Assembly: GCA_034521755.1 (NCBI GenBank)
Contig: JAXHMB010000004.1
Coordinates: forward strand, 434,001 to 498,000
Reading direction: 5' to 3'
Source of the DNA: JAXHMB01 sp034521755
Lineage (GTDB): Bacteria; Bacteroidota; Rhodothermia; Balneolales; Balneolaceae
DNA: 64,000 nt
Part shown: piece after piece, positions 32,495 through 41,604 of the stretch
Numbering within the stretch: position 1 is the stretch's first letter
How the letters are laid out: each line of letters starts with the position of its first letter
Made by a program: the position numbers and the translations under genes
Notes under the pieces: model-generated
What the model was told of the DNA's origin: nothing
Database searches by the model: none
The model's input: only the letters and a program-made list of their open reading frames with translations

Positions 32495-34951
32495 ATGGCT
32501 AGAGAAAAAATTGTACCTATTACAATAGAAGACGAGATGCAATCATCCTACATCGATTATTCGATGTCCGTTATTGTTTCTCGTGCACTGCCCGATGTCC
32601 GCGATGGACTTAAGCCGGTCCACCGCCGAGTACTTTATGGTATGAGCGACCTCGGAATGCTTCATAACCGTAATTATAAAAAGAGTGCTCGTATAGTTGG
32701 TGAGGTGCTTGGTAAGTATCACCCGCATGGCGACTCTGCTGTATATGATTCCATTGTTCGAATGGTGCAGGATTTTTCTCTCCGGTATCCACTTGTTGAT
32801 GGCCAGGGAAACTTTGGTTCTATTGATGGTGACTCAGCTGCGGCCATGCGTTATACAGAGGTTCGCATGCAGCGCATTGCTGAAGAAATGTTGACGGACA
32901 TAAACAAGGAAACTGTTGATTATCAGACAAACTTTGATGATACGCTCCAAGAGCCAACGGTTTTACCCAGCATGCTCCCGAACCTGTTGATAAATGGAGC
33001 TTCCGGTATTGCGGTTGGTATGGCCACTAATATGGCACCACATAACTTAACGGAAGTTATCAATGGGGTTACTGCCTATATCGAAGATCCGGATATAGAA
33101 GTTTCGGAGCTGATGGAGCATGTTACGGCCCCGGATTTTCCTACCGGCGGTATTATATATGGATATGATGGAGTAAAAGAAGCCTATGAAACAGGCCGTG
33201 GGAAAATTACAATGCGTGCACGTGCCAACACGGAAGAAATTCGTGGCAACCGTGAGCAAATTGTGGTTACTGAAATTCCTTACCAGGTTAATAAAACAAC
33301 CCTGATTCAAAAGATTGCCAAGCTGGTTCAGGATGATAAGATTGAAGAGATTTCAGAGATACGCGATGAGTCTGACCGTGACGGCATGCGCATTGTTGTA
33401 GTACTTAAAAGATCAGCCAATCCGGGTATTGTGCTTAATCAACTTTATAAGTACACCCAGATGCAGCAAACCTTTGGCGTTATTAGTCTTGCACTGGTAC
33501 AGGGTCGCCCTAAGGTTATGTCGCTCAAGGAGTTAATACATCACTTCGTAGAGCACAGAATTGAAGTAATTATTCGCCGTACTATTTATGACCTTGATCA
33601 GGCTGAGGCTCGAGCCCATATTCTTGAAGGTCTTAAAATTGCTAATGACAATCTTGATGAAGTCATTAAAACAATTCGAGCAGCAGATAGTCCCCAGGAA
33701 GCAAATGAGGAGCTGCGCCGCCAGTTTGCGCTAACGGACCTACAGGCCAAAGCCATTTTGGATATGCGCCTGCAAAAATTGACCGGACTTGAGCGCGATA
33801 AAATCGAGCTCGAATATGGCGATATCGTTGATAAAATTAATGGATATAGAAATATTCTTACCAACCGTGATGAGCAGAAGTCTATTATCAAAGACGAGTT
33901 GCTTGATATTAAAGAACGGTATGGCGATGAGCGACGAACGGAAGTGGTTTACTCGGCCGAAGACTTTAGTGTTGAAGACATGATTGCAGATGAGGACGTT
34001 GTGGTCACCATCTCAAATAAAGGACTCATTAAACGAATGGCTGTTTCCGGATACCGCCGGCAGAAGCGTGGCGGAAAAGGAATGAAAGGAACAACCACCA
34101 AAGATGAAGAATATGTAGAACATCTTTTTGTAGCCACCAATCATAATTATATCCTTTTCTTTACTGAGAAAGGACAATGTTATTGGTTGAAGGTTTATGA
34201 AATTCCGGAAGGATCGAGAACGGCACGAGGCCGGGCTATCGTCAATCTTATTGACATTGATAAAGACGATTCTATAAAGACTTTTGTGCCCGTAAAAACG
34301 CTGGATGATGAAGAATACATCAACAATAATTACATCATAATGGCTACCAAAGAGGGTCAGGTTAAAAAGACAACTCTTGAAGCTTACAGCCGTCCACGTC
34401 GTGATGGGATTATTGGTATCAATATTAAAGAAGGGGATTCTCTACTCGGTGCGGCACTGACCGATGGTGACAGCAGCATTATCCTTGCCAATAAAAAAGG
34501 TCGGGCTATTCGATTTAGCGAGGACGATGTTCGCGATATGGGTCGAAACACTTCCGGTGTTAAGGGCATGGATCTTGGCAAAGACAATGAACTCGTTGAC
34601 ATGGTCGTCATAAAGAATACGCATGAAGCTACAGTGCTGGCAATTTCTGAGAATGGTTATGGCAAGCGTTCTCTTGTTGAAGATTACCGTGAACAAAGCC
34701 GTGGCGGTAAAGGAGTTATTACGCTGAAGGTAACCAAAAAGACCGGCGAACTCATTGCCTTGAAAGAAGTTTCAGATAAAGATGATCTCATGGTTATTAC
34801 GGAAGGGGGCAAGGTAATCCGAATGAATTGCAACGGCATCCGAACAATGGGCCGCAACACCCAGGGCGTAAGACTAATGCGTCTCGATGGCGACCAGCAA
34901 ATAGCTGCGGTTACTCGAGTGGTTAATGAAGAGGAAGACGATACGGTTTAG
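32495..34951 (+). CDS. gyrA: DNA gyrase subunit A
   Basis: The 818-residue cleavage and re-joining subunit. The catalytic tyrosine is Y120 in AAAMRYTEVRMQR. The quinolone-determining region keeps S81 and D85 (HPHGDSAVYDSIV), the sensitive wild-type form. The C-terminal domain (about 510-810) is a six-bladed beta-pinwheel with the GyrA-box at QKRGGKGMKGT (about 525-535), needed for negative supercoiling and absent from topoisomerase IV. This separates it from ParC. A terminator follows at 34977-35006. Confidence 0.97.
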   Translation: MAREKIVPITIEDEMQSSYIDYSMSVIVSRALPDVRDGLKPVHRRVLYGMSDLGMLHNRNYKKSARIVGEVLGKYHPHGDSAVYDSIVRMVQDFSLRYPLVDGQGNFGSIDGDSAAAMRYTEVRMQRIAEEMLTDINKETVDYQTNFDDTLQEPTVLPSMLPNLLINGASGIAVGMATNMAPHNLTEVINGVTAYIEDPDIEVSELMEHVTAPDFPTGGIIYGYDGVKEAYETGRGKITMRARANTEEIRGNREQIVVTEIPYQVNKTTLIQKIAKLVQDDKIEEISEIRDESDRDGMRIVVVLKRSANPGIVLNQLYKYTQMQQTFGVISLALVQGRPKVMSLKELIHHFVEHRIEVIIRRTIYDLDQAEARAHILEGLKIANDNLDEVIKTIRAADSPQEANEELRRQFALTDLQAKAILDMRLQKLTGLERDKIELEYGDIVDKINGYRNILTNRDEQKSIIKDELLDIKERYGDERRTEVVYSAEDFSVEDMIADEDVVVTISNKGLIKRMAVSGYRRQKRGGKGMKGTTTKDEEYVEHLFVATNHNYILFFTEKGQCYWLKVYEIPEGSRTARGRAIVNLIDIDKDDSIKTFVPVKTLDDEEYINNNYIIMATKEGQVKKTTLEAYSRPRRDGIIGINIKEGDSLLGAALTDGDSSIILANKKGRAIRFSEDDVRDMGRNTSGVKGMDLGKDNELVDMVVIKNTHEATVLAISENGYGKRSLVEDYREQSRGGKGVITLKVTKKTGELIALKEVSDKDDLMVITEGGKVIRMNCNGIRTMGRNTQGVRLMRLDGDQQIAAVTRVVNEEEDDTV

Positions 34952-34976
34952 CAAAACTAACTTTTAAAAGTAATTA

Positions 34977-35006
34977 AGCCCGGCTGTTTTGAGCCTGGCT
35001 TTTTTA
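34977..35006 (+). terminator. Rho-independent terminator of gyrBA
   Basis: AGCCCGGCT-gttttg-AGCCTGGCT (one central mismatch) is followed by a T-run, TTTTTT. It starts 26 bp after the gyrA stop. Confidence 0.85.
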
Positions 35007-35024
35007 TTTGCAAATAAAAATAAT

Positions 35025-35963
35025 TTAGTTCATCATTTCTTTCAGTAAGTCGTTTCTTTTTTCTATTAAAATATCTGGAGAAACTATTTTAACATCTTTC
35101 GGAAATTGAAGAAGCCATTCATTAATAAAATCTAAATTATCAAATTTAAATTCTATCTGAAATAATTTAGGTTTAATCTCTTTTTTCTTAAATATTTTAG
35201 CCGGCAAATTGGCCTCAAACCGCTTTAAAGCTGATTCGGATACATTTACTGTTACTTCGTCCGCCTGTTCGTTAGAGCGAAATATAAGGGCCTCTGCGTC
35301 GATATTGCCGTAGGGCACAAAATTTTCGTCAAGAATTTGGATGTCAGACATACGATCGAGCACAAAGTTTCTGGTATCGTTTCTTTTATGGGAGTGGCCA
35401 ATCACATTCCAATGGTCGCGATAAAAAACGATGAGGTAGGGGTCAACTTTTCGATCGGTAATTTCTTCATCGGATTTGCTTCGGTATTTAAAGGAAATGG
35501 ATTTATTCTGTGATATTGCGTTGCTAATTAAATACCAATTACCGCCTTCCAATTTTTCGGGACCATAATGAAGATAGGGGTCAACAACAGTTCGTTCTTC
35601 TAGAGATTCCATAAACTCAAGCAGATCCTCTGGCACTACTTCTTTAATTTTCAGCTCTACACCTTCGGCATCTTCCACCAGCGTTTTGTCCACCTGTGAT
35701 TTTACAAAATTCAGCCCAACCATGATGGTTGCAAGCTCTTTTTGGGTAAACATAAGTGGCGGAATTTTATAGCCGGGCATAATGCCATAGCCGCCGTACT
35801 CATCCCAGGTTACCGGGACATTAAGTTCTGAAAGGGCGTTAAAGTCACGAAATACTGTCCGCCTACTAATATTAAAGCGATCGGCAATGTCATTGACAGT
35901 AAGCCTTCTATTGGATTGCTGGAGAAGAAGTATGAGCTTCATTCGTCGCTCAGAGCTATTCAT
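35025..35963 (-). CDS. WYL-domain transcriptional regulator
   Basis: A 312-residue regulator. The N-terminal winged HTH (HTH_11, about 5-60) contains LTVNDIADRFNISRRTVFRDFNAL. A central helical linker precedes a WYL domain (about 140-225), and a C-terminal WCX-like segment ends near SPDILIEKRNDL. In the WYL region the motif reads NWYLISNAISQNKSISFKYRS with VDPYLIVFYRDHWNVIG; this motif is thought to sense nucleic acid or nucleotide ligands. Such regulators often control DNA-damage or phage-defence functions, but no defence operon is adjacent. Targets unknown. Confidence 0.88.
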   Translation of the reverse strand: MNSSERRMKLILLLQQSNRRLTVNDIADRFNISRRTVFRDFNALSELNVPVTWDEYGGYGIMPGYKIPPLMFTQKELATIMVGLNFVKSQVDKTLVEDAEGVELKIKEVVPEDLLEFMESLEERTVVDPYLHYGPEKLEGGNWYLISNAISQNKSISFKYRSKSDEEITDRKVDPYLIVFYRDHWNVIGHSHKRNDTRNFVLDRMSDIQILDENFVPYGNIDAEALIFRSNEQADEVTVNVSESALKRFEANLPAKIFKKKEIKPKLFQIEFKFDNLDFINEWLLQFPKDVKIVSPDILIEKRNDLLKEMMN

Positions 35964-36000
35964 AAAAAGTTATTTATCTGGTGCATTAAAACCCTTGCTG

Positions 36001-36036
36001 TGTCATGCTGTCCGCCGGCTGGCGGATCAGCATCTT
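36001..36036. repeat. Dispersed repeat copy (TGTCATGCT family)
   Basis: Starts TGTCATGCTGTCCGCCGGCT and contains its own small palindrome (TCCGCC-GGCT-GGCGGA). The 36-base unit matches the reverse complement of 16475-16510 with three mismatches. It lies between the WYL regulator and rsmG. Confidence 0.75.
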
Positions 36037-36185
36037 ATGCATAGAATTTTTTAGAGTCTCTTACTTTGTCTTCGGTTGCAGGCCTAGAAATAAATTCAGG
36101 GTGATACATTGGTTTCGAGATTTCTTGCAACAACCATAAGCAGGAGACGCTAAGATAAATTATTTTATTCAGTGTTCTAAGTGCC

Positions 36186-36842
36186 TTAATGTTTATTTTT
36201 CTCTATTTGTATGATGGCTTTATCTTTATAAAAAGAGTCTTGTGATTCTTCAAAAAGATCATAAACGATTATAGAAAGGGGAGAATTAATTCCCTCAAGC
36301 TCGTCTTTAAAATGAATGCCCTTGTAAAATATCATGCCTGTCCATGGTAAATCATTTGTCAGGTGAAAAAGATCATTAATTTTAAAAGCATGTTTTGATA
36401 TCAGAAGAAAAGGATTGCCTATAGAAAGTTCTGCTATAGATCCATCGTCTGTAGAAACGTTTTCCAGGGAGAGCTTGCGGGCAATCTGCTTAACGGCAAG
36501 AATCTTTTTTGTAACAATATCATTTAAAACAAACTGTTTGTTTTCGGTTGTTATACTCAACGGAAGTCCCGGGAGCCCTCCTCCGGTGCCCGCATCAACG
36601 ATGATTGAATTGCTTTGATATATGGGGATGTGTTTTAAAAGCAGGGAATGACGAATATGGTCCCAAGCTGTTTCACGTGAAACGTCCCTGCTAATAAGAT
36701 TTATACGCTCATTCCACCAAAAAAGCTGATCTAGGTAAGACTGCAGGGGTACACGAAACCTTTCAATGATTTCATCAATGTTATCAAATGTTTCACGTGG
36801 AACAGCCTGGTATGTGATTTTATGTTGTTTCACGTGGAACAA
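36186..36842 (-). CDS. rsmG: 16S rRNA (guanine527-N7)-methyltransferase
   Basis: A 218-residue SAM-dependent methyltransferase (GidB/RsmG) that modifies G527 of 16S rRNA. The Rossmann-like core shows IIVDAGTGGGLPGLPLSI as the SAM loop and NLISRDVSRETAWDHI before it, a conserved RsmG region. The N-terminus MFHVKQHK and the VPRETF and VSRETA motifs are encoded by parS-like DNA; this overlap of rsmG with ParB sites is known in several bacteria. It lies 13 bp downstream of mnmG, the usual origin-proximal pair. Confidence 0.95.
   Translation of the reverse strand: MFHVKQHKITYQAVPRETFDNIDEIIERFRVPLQSYLDQLFWWNERINLISRDVSRETAWDHIRHSLLLKHIPIYQSNSIIVDAGTGGGLPGLPLSITTENKQFVLNDIVTKKILAVKQIARKLSLENVSTDDGSIAELSIGNPFLLISKHAFKINDLFHLTNDLPWTGMIFYKGIHFKDELEGINSPLSIIVYDLFEESQDSFYKDKAIIQIEKNKH
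36669..36684. promoter_or_regulatory. parS-like ParB-binding site 1
   Basis: TGTTTCACGTGAAACG matches the consensus parS 16-mer TGTTTCACGTGAAACA at 15 of 16 positions, within the rsmG coding sequence. Confidence 0.85.
36789..36804. promoter_or_regulatory. parS-like ParB-binding site 2
   Basis: TGTTTCACGTGGAACA is one base from the perfect parS palindrome; the conserved CACGTG core is intact. Confidence 0.85.
36826..36841. promoter_or_regulatory. parS-like ParB-binding site 3
   Basis: TGTTTCACGTGGAACA, identical to site 2, at the extreme 5' end of rsmG. Three sites occur in 173 bp, all read as codons of rsmG. Confidence 0.85.
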
Positions 36843-36855
36843 TTGTCTAAAACAG

Positions 36856-38745
36856 CTAGCTTTTTAAATAAACCATAAGTACAGAGATATCGCTGGCGCT
36901 TACCCCACTAATTCGGCTTGCCTGTCCCAGGGTTTCGGGACGAATATGGTCTAACTTCTGTTTCCCTTCTGAAGACAAGGAGTTGATGCGGTCATATTCA
37001 AGGGTTTCGGGTATGAGCATATCTTCCTTTTCATTCATCTCTTCAACCATCTCAAACTCTTTCTTAATATAGCCCGCATACTTGATCTGTATTTCTACTT
37101 GTTCAAAGACTAAGTCATCTTTGGTGATTTCTTCTGCTTGGTTCTTTAGCTCGGGGTCGGCTTCGATAAGGTCATAAATAGAAAGCTCGGGACGGGGAAT
37201 CAGCGTTTTTGCTTTTACAGGTTGAGAAAGGGTAGAAGTCCCCCGTTCCTTAAGCATAGGATCCATCTTCTCTGGATAGACGGTATAGTCTGCAATAAGA
37301 TCGTGTAGGTTGTCAATAGCTTGTTTTTTAGTCTTGTATTGCTGATAGCGTTCTTCAGAAGCAAGGCCAATCTTATAACCTAGTTCTGTAAGTCGAAGAT
37401 CTGCGTTGTCCTGACGCAGCAAAATGCGATGTTCAGCCCGAGAGGTAAACATACGGTAGGGCTCTTCGGTACCCTTTGTAATAAGATCGTCAATAAGTAC
37501 CCCGATGTATCCTTCAGATCTTTTGAGGATAAATTCATCCTCACCTTGAATTTTTCGACCAGCGTTAATTCCAGCCATTAAGCCTTGGCATGCAGCCTCT
37601 TCATAACCGGTAGTACCGTTAATCTGACCTGCAAAGAAAAGCCCATCTACAATCTTGGTTTCCATACTGCGACGAATCTGATAAGGCGGGAAATAATCAT
37701 ATTCAATAGCGTAACCGGGACGAAGCATTACGGCTTCTTCAAAACCAGGGATCGTTCTTAATGCTTTATACTGTACGTCTTCAGGTAGGGAGGTAGAAAA
37801 TCCATTGAGATACATCTCATACGTGTCCCATCCTTCAGGCTCAAGGAATAGTTGGTGACTGTCTTTATCAGAAAAACGATTAATCTTGTCTTCAATACTT
37901 GGACAGTAGCGAGGACCCACCGACTGAATACGCCCATTGAACATAGGGCTTCGGTCAAAACCGGAGCGGAGCATGTCATGAACTTCTTCATTGGTATAGC
38001 CAATCCAGCAGGTAAGCTGTTCTTCTTTAGAGGGCAGCTCATTTGTCATAAAAGAAAACGATGAAGGATCTTCATCACCATACTGTATATCAAGCTTATC
38101 ATAGTCAATAGAGCGACCATCAATTCTTGGAGGCGTGCCCGTTTTAAGGCGGCCAACTTCAAAGCCAAGCTCTTCAAGCGCGGCAGATATTCCTATAGAA
38201 GCACGTTCTCCCGACCGTCCGCCGCCATACTGGCTTTCCCCAATATGAATAAGCCCATTTCCAAAAGTGCCTGTTGTAAGTATAACTGACTGTGCTTCAA
38301 AGGTTTGTCCGGTTTGTGTTTTTACTCCGGTGACTCTTTTCCCTTCTTCATCAGTAAGAACATCTACCACATTATCCTGTCGAAAATACAAATTCTCTTT
38401 TTGCTCAAGCTGTTCCCGCATTTTCTTGGAATATAGGGCACGATCACTCTGGCAACGCGGACTCCACATAGCGGGACCTTTGCTCATATTAAGCATACGA
38501 AATTGTACACCGCTTTGGTCGGCTACCTTTCCGGAAAGTCCGCCAAGGGCGTCAATCTCCCGAACCAGTTGTCCCTTAGCCACACCGCCCATAGCGGGGT
38601 TGCAGGACATCTTTGCAATAGCATCCAGGTTCATGGTAATAAGCAACGTCTTTGCACCCATTCCGGCAGCGGCTCCTGCGGCTTCACTGCCAGCATGTCC
38701 GGCGCCGACCACAATTACATCATATGTAGGATAAAGCGAATTCAT
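36856..38745 (-). CDS. mnmG: tRNA uridine-5-carboxymethylaminomethyl modification enzyme MnmG
   Basis: A 629-residue FAD enzyme that, with MnmE, modifies the wobble uridine (cmnm5U34) of several tRNAs. The FAD-binding loop is VIVVGAGHAGSEAAGAAAG, and the two GidA signature regions are visible: MSCNPAMGGVAKGQLVREI, with the catalytic-region cysteine, and GYEEAACQGLMAGINAG. The C-terminal helical domain (about 560-629) contacts MnmE. Length is normal. It is the first gene of the mnmG-rsmG pair. Confidence 0.97.
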   Translation of the reverse strand: MNSLYPTYDVIVVGAGHAGSEAAGAAAGMGAKTLLITMNLDAIAKMSCNPAMGGVAKGQLVREIDALGGLSGKVADQSGVQFRMLNMSKGPAMWSPRCQSDRALYSKKMREQLEQKENLYFRQDNVVDVLTDEEGKRVTGVKTQTGQTFEAQSVILTTGTFGNGLIHIGESQYGGGRSGERASIGISAALEELGFEVGRLKTGTPPRIDGRSIDYDKLDIQYGDEDPSSFSFMTNELPSKEEQLTCWIGYTNEEVHDMLRSGFDRSPMFNGRIQSVGPRYCPSIEDKINRFSDKDSHQLFLEPEGWDTYEMYLNGFSTSLPEDVQYKALRTIPGFEEAVMLRPGYAIEYDYFPPYQIRRSMETKIVDGLFFAGQINGTTGYEEAACQGLMAGINAGRKIQGEDEFILKRSEGYIGVLIDDLITKGTEEPYRMFTSRAEHRILLRQDNADLRLTELGYKIGLASEERYQQYKTKKQAIDNLHDLIADYTVYPEKMDPMLKERGTSTLSQPVKAKTLIPRPELSIYDLIEADPELKNQAEEITKDDLVFEQVEIQIKYAGYIKKEFEMVEEMNEKEDMLIPETLEYDRINSLSSEGKQKLDHIRPETLGQASRISGVSASDISVLMVYLKS

Positions 38746-38885
38746 TTATGTAAGTGTATGTTTTTATTACACTTATTATGTTAATATTTAAATTTTGATT
38801 GCTATATATTAGAAGTCAATCAAGTCTCCAAAAATAAGGGATTTATAGGAAAAAGTTTAGCCCTATTGATCAAATACTTTTACAG

Positions 38886-38916
38886 AAAAAAAGCAGAGGC
38901 CTGAAGACCTCTGCTT
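38886..38916 (-). terminator. Terminator after the M28 peptidase
   Basis: On the minus strand, AAGCAGAGG and CCTCTGCTT form a perfect 9-bp stem with an 8-base loop, followed by a TTTTTT run. It lies 25 bp after the peptidase stop, isolating it from mnmG. Confidence 0.9.
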
Positions 38917-38940
38917 GTATAAAGGAAGAGACTAAGAATT

Positions 38941-40293
38941 CTAGTTTCTTATCAGTCCGGATGGATAGGAGACGATACTTTCATGTCCATTTTCTCCAAC
39001 AGCAGTAACTCCAAATAAGTAGTTGTCGATTACAATACCGGCAAGGGTGAATTCGCTGACATTCCCTACAAACTTGGAGTGTTGCCAGAGGGGTGCTGAA
39101 GTAGCCCGCCAGTAAATTTTGTAGCCTTTGATATTTTCGTCGTTGGTAGTTTTCCAGCGAAGCGTTGTTGAGGGTTGAACAGCACCTCCAATTTCTACTT
39201 GTCTGGGACGGGGCGGTGCTTTAGCAAGAGAAGCTAAGGCAACAGCATTAACGGCGGTCATTTTTTTAGTGTACTCAAAGTTTACCCCTTCCACGACATC
39301 ACCGTATTTAATGCCATTTTCTTCACGGATATTTTGATGCTGGCGATTATAGTTTTCGTGGGCTTCCATAATGCGAACTCCTGCAAACCCCGCCTCATTA
39401 AAAGGACGATGATGTCCCCCTCGTCCAAATCGGTCAAGCCTGTAAATAAGCATGGGATTCATTTGGGGCATGTAGGTTTCAGTAGTTTCATAAATGTAGC
39501 GTGCCAGCTGACGAGAGATACCGTCATTCTCCCCACCGTAAAATCGTTTTAGTTGAAGCTCTCGTTCAGAAGCCTGGGAAGAATAGGGCTCAGAAAAAAT
39601 GCGAAAACTGCGATTATCAATTACACCGTCAACACCTTCAATATTTCCAATCATGTCATTATTTAAAACACCGACAATATCCCAGCCCTTTTCTTTAGCC
39701 ATCTGTGCCATATGCCTACCGCCATATAAGCCCTGTTCCTCGCCTGAAAGTCCGGCAAAAATGATGCTCTTTTTAAATTGGTATTTCGATAAAACACGTG
39801 CAGCCTCAATCGCTCCGGCAACACCGGTTGCATTGTCATTTGCGCCCGGGGCATCAATCGTATAGTTCCTGATATCGGAGGCCCGGCTGTCAATATCACC
39901 ACTCATGATAACATACTTATTGGGATAGTCGGTGCCTTTTAAAACGGCATATATATTTACGACATAGGTATCTTCGTAAATACGGCTGTCAGGCTCCCCT
40001 TCAACTAACGTGCGTTGCTCTTTTACTTCAAGGCAACCGCCACAGGCAGCACTTATTTTTTCGAATTCTCTTTTAATCCATCTCCGCGCCGCACCGATAC
40101 CCCGAGTAGAAGAAGCAGTGTCAGACATGGTGTGCCGGGTTCCAAAACCGGCAAGCTTTCGGACATCTGCTTCCAGCCTTTCGGCACTAATATCATTGAT
40201 GATGTCGTACATTTGTGGGTCAATCTTCAAGTCTTGAGCTAAAATACCCTGTGAACAAAAAAGAAATATGACTAAAATCAAAAATCGTTTCAT
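38941..40293 (-). CDS. Secreted M28-family peptidase with a C-terminal FN3-like domain
   Basis: A 450-residue protein with a signal peptide (FLILVIFLFCSQGILAQ). The M28 core spans about 40-360. Metal ligands are APGANDNATGV (Asp153), SGEEQG (Glu185-Glu186), NNDMIG (Asp213) and a late HHRPF His. At the first metal position the sequence reads SGDIDSR (D133) where the typical motif is GHxDS, so a His-to-Asp change is seen. A fibronectin-like domain (about 365-450) follows, ending without a type IX sorting signal. M28 enzymes are usually zinc aminopeptidases; the substitution may alter metal use but can also be a subfamily trait. Confidence 0.85.
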   Translation of the reverse strand: MKRFLILVIFLFCSQGILAQDLKIDPQMYDIINDISAERLEADVRKLAGFGTRHTMSDTASSTRGIGAARRWIKREFEKISAACGGCLEVKEQRTLVEGEPDSRIYEDTYVVNIYAVLKGTDYPNKYVIMSGDIDSRASDIRNYTIDAPGANDNATGVAGAIEAARVLSKYQFKKSIIFAGLSGEEQGLYGGRHMAQMAKEKGWDIVGVLNNDMIGNIEGVDGVIDNRSFRIFSEPYSSQASERELQLKRFYGGENDGISRQLARYIYETTETYMPQMNPMLIYRLDRFGRGGHHRPFNEAGFAGVRIMEAHENYNRQHQNIREENGIKYGDVVEGVNFEYTKKMTAVNAVALASLAKAPPRPRQVEIGGAVQPSTTLRWKTTNDENIKGYKIYWRATSAPLWQHSKFVGNVSEFTLAGIVIDNYLFGVTAVGENGHESIVSYPSGLIRN

Positions 40294-40488
40294 AGTACTG
40301 GGGTTTGTGTAATAGTAGGTTCCAAGTCAGGGAAAAAACTTATTCTATCAACATTAAATTAGTTAATAGTGAATACGAATTGAACTGTTTTCACAAGTTA
40401 TTACTTTTTGAGGCGTTATAATTTTGGATGATGAATAAGTCTTTTATAGGTATTAAGAAGTTTTTCTTGGGGGATAATTTAAAAGAAG

Positions 40489-41472
40489 CTAGATAATTCC
40501 TTCTTTCTTTAGCCATTCATAACAGTCTGTTACTGTTTTTTCTAAAGGAGGAATTTCATAGCCAAGGTGTTTGATGGCTTTTTTGCTTGAAAAGGAAATG
40601 TTCTGTCTGGTCATAACTTTTACCAGCTCGGGAGTTAGCTTAGGTTTATTTCCAGTGACCTTACTGATTGTTTCCTGGAGCTGTCCATATGCCATAAACA
40701 GCCATCTGGGAATTTCTGCAGGTGTTTGAGAAATACCCGAGATCCTTGCAATCATCTCTACCAAATCTTTGACGCTGCAATTTTCTCCACCTAAAATATA
40801 TCGTTCTCCGGTTTGCCCATTGTCAACAGCTGAGATATGAGCCCGGGCGACCTCTTGAACGTGAGCTATGCTCAAGCATCCGGAAGAGACAGCTGGTATA
40901 GTTCCTTCTTTCAGGGCTGTAAACAACCTTCCCCAGTTGTTGTTATCATGCGGCCCCGTTACAGCAGATGGGTTTAAAATTATGACTTTCATTCCATGTT
41001 CAAGTCCTTTTAAAGCTTCCCGTTCACCTGCCCACTTTGTCCGCTCATAGTTCACCCAGGAATTTCCGCCGCGTTGTGGAGTCTGTTCTGTTACAACGCC
41101 GGTTATATTTCCCCAGGCGGCTATACTTGAAGTATGGATAAAAGTGTCGACGTTCTTTTCGGCAGCTGCGATAACCATATTTTTGGTTCCTGTGACGTTG
41201 ACTTCGTATTGTTGCTTATTTTGCTTTGACCATATGTTGGTGTCACCTGCAAGGTGGAAAACTACACTGGTGTCTTGCGGGATCGAAGAGTGTAGAGAAT
41301 CAAGGTTAGTGACTGAGCCTACAGTGAGAGAAACAGGCAGCTTTTTTAATTCAGATAAGTCAGAGGTGGATCTGTGCAGAGCAACGATCTCCCATCCTTC
41401 TTGTAGCAAAAGTTTTAACAGGTTGATGCCAATAAAACCGGTACCACCTGTGACAAAAGCTTTTTTACGCAT
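40489..41472 (-). CDS. NAD-dependent epimerase/dehydratase (extended SDR)
   Basis: A 327-residue extended SDR enzyme. The Rossmann glycine motif is TGGTGFIGINLLK, the active site shows HTSSIAAWG and NYERTKWAGE (YxxxK), and LNPSAVTGPHDNN is the nucleotide-sugar loop region. The best resemblance is to dihydroflavonol-4-reductase / hopanoid-associated sugar epimerase types, so the substrate may be a lipid- or sugar-linked alcohol. It is alone on the minus strand. Confidence 0.85.
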   Translation of the reverse strand: MRKKAFVTGGTGFIGINLLKLLLQEGWEIVALHRSTSDLSELKKLPVSLTVGSVTNLDSLHSSIPQDTSVVFHLAGDTNIWSKQNKQQYEVNVTGTKNMVIAAAEKNVDTFIHTSSIAAWGNITGVVTEQTPQRGGNSWVNYERTKWAGEREALKGLEHGMKVIILNPSAVTGPHDNNNWGRLFTALKEGTIPAVSSGCLSIAHVQEVARAHISAVDNGQTGERYILGGENCSVKDLVEMIARISGISQTPAEIPRWLFMAYGQLQETISKVTGNKPKLTPELVKVMTRQNISFSSKKAIKHLGYEIPPLEKTVTDCYEWLKKEGII

Positions 41473-41604
41473 AGCAGTAGATTTGTTAAAGGAGTTCTAT
41501 AGATGATACTATCTATGGGATTCTCCCCCAAAACTTATAAGGTTGTATCTATGGTACGAATGGGAACGAAGAGCAGGTTGCTTACCAATAATAAGAAAGG
41601 CGTA

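Noticed and set aside
35025..35963. WYL regulator as a marker of a defence island
   Set aside because: Its neighbours are gyrA, rsmG and mnmG, all housekeeping; no nuclease, methylase or defence gene is adjacent.
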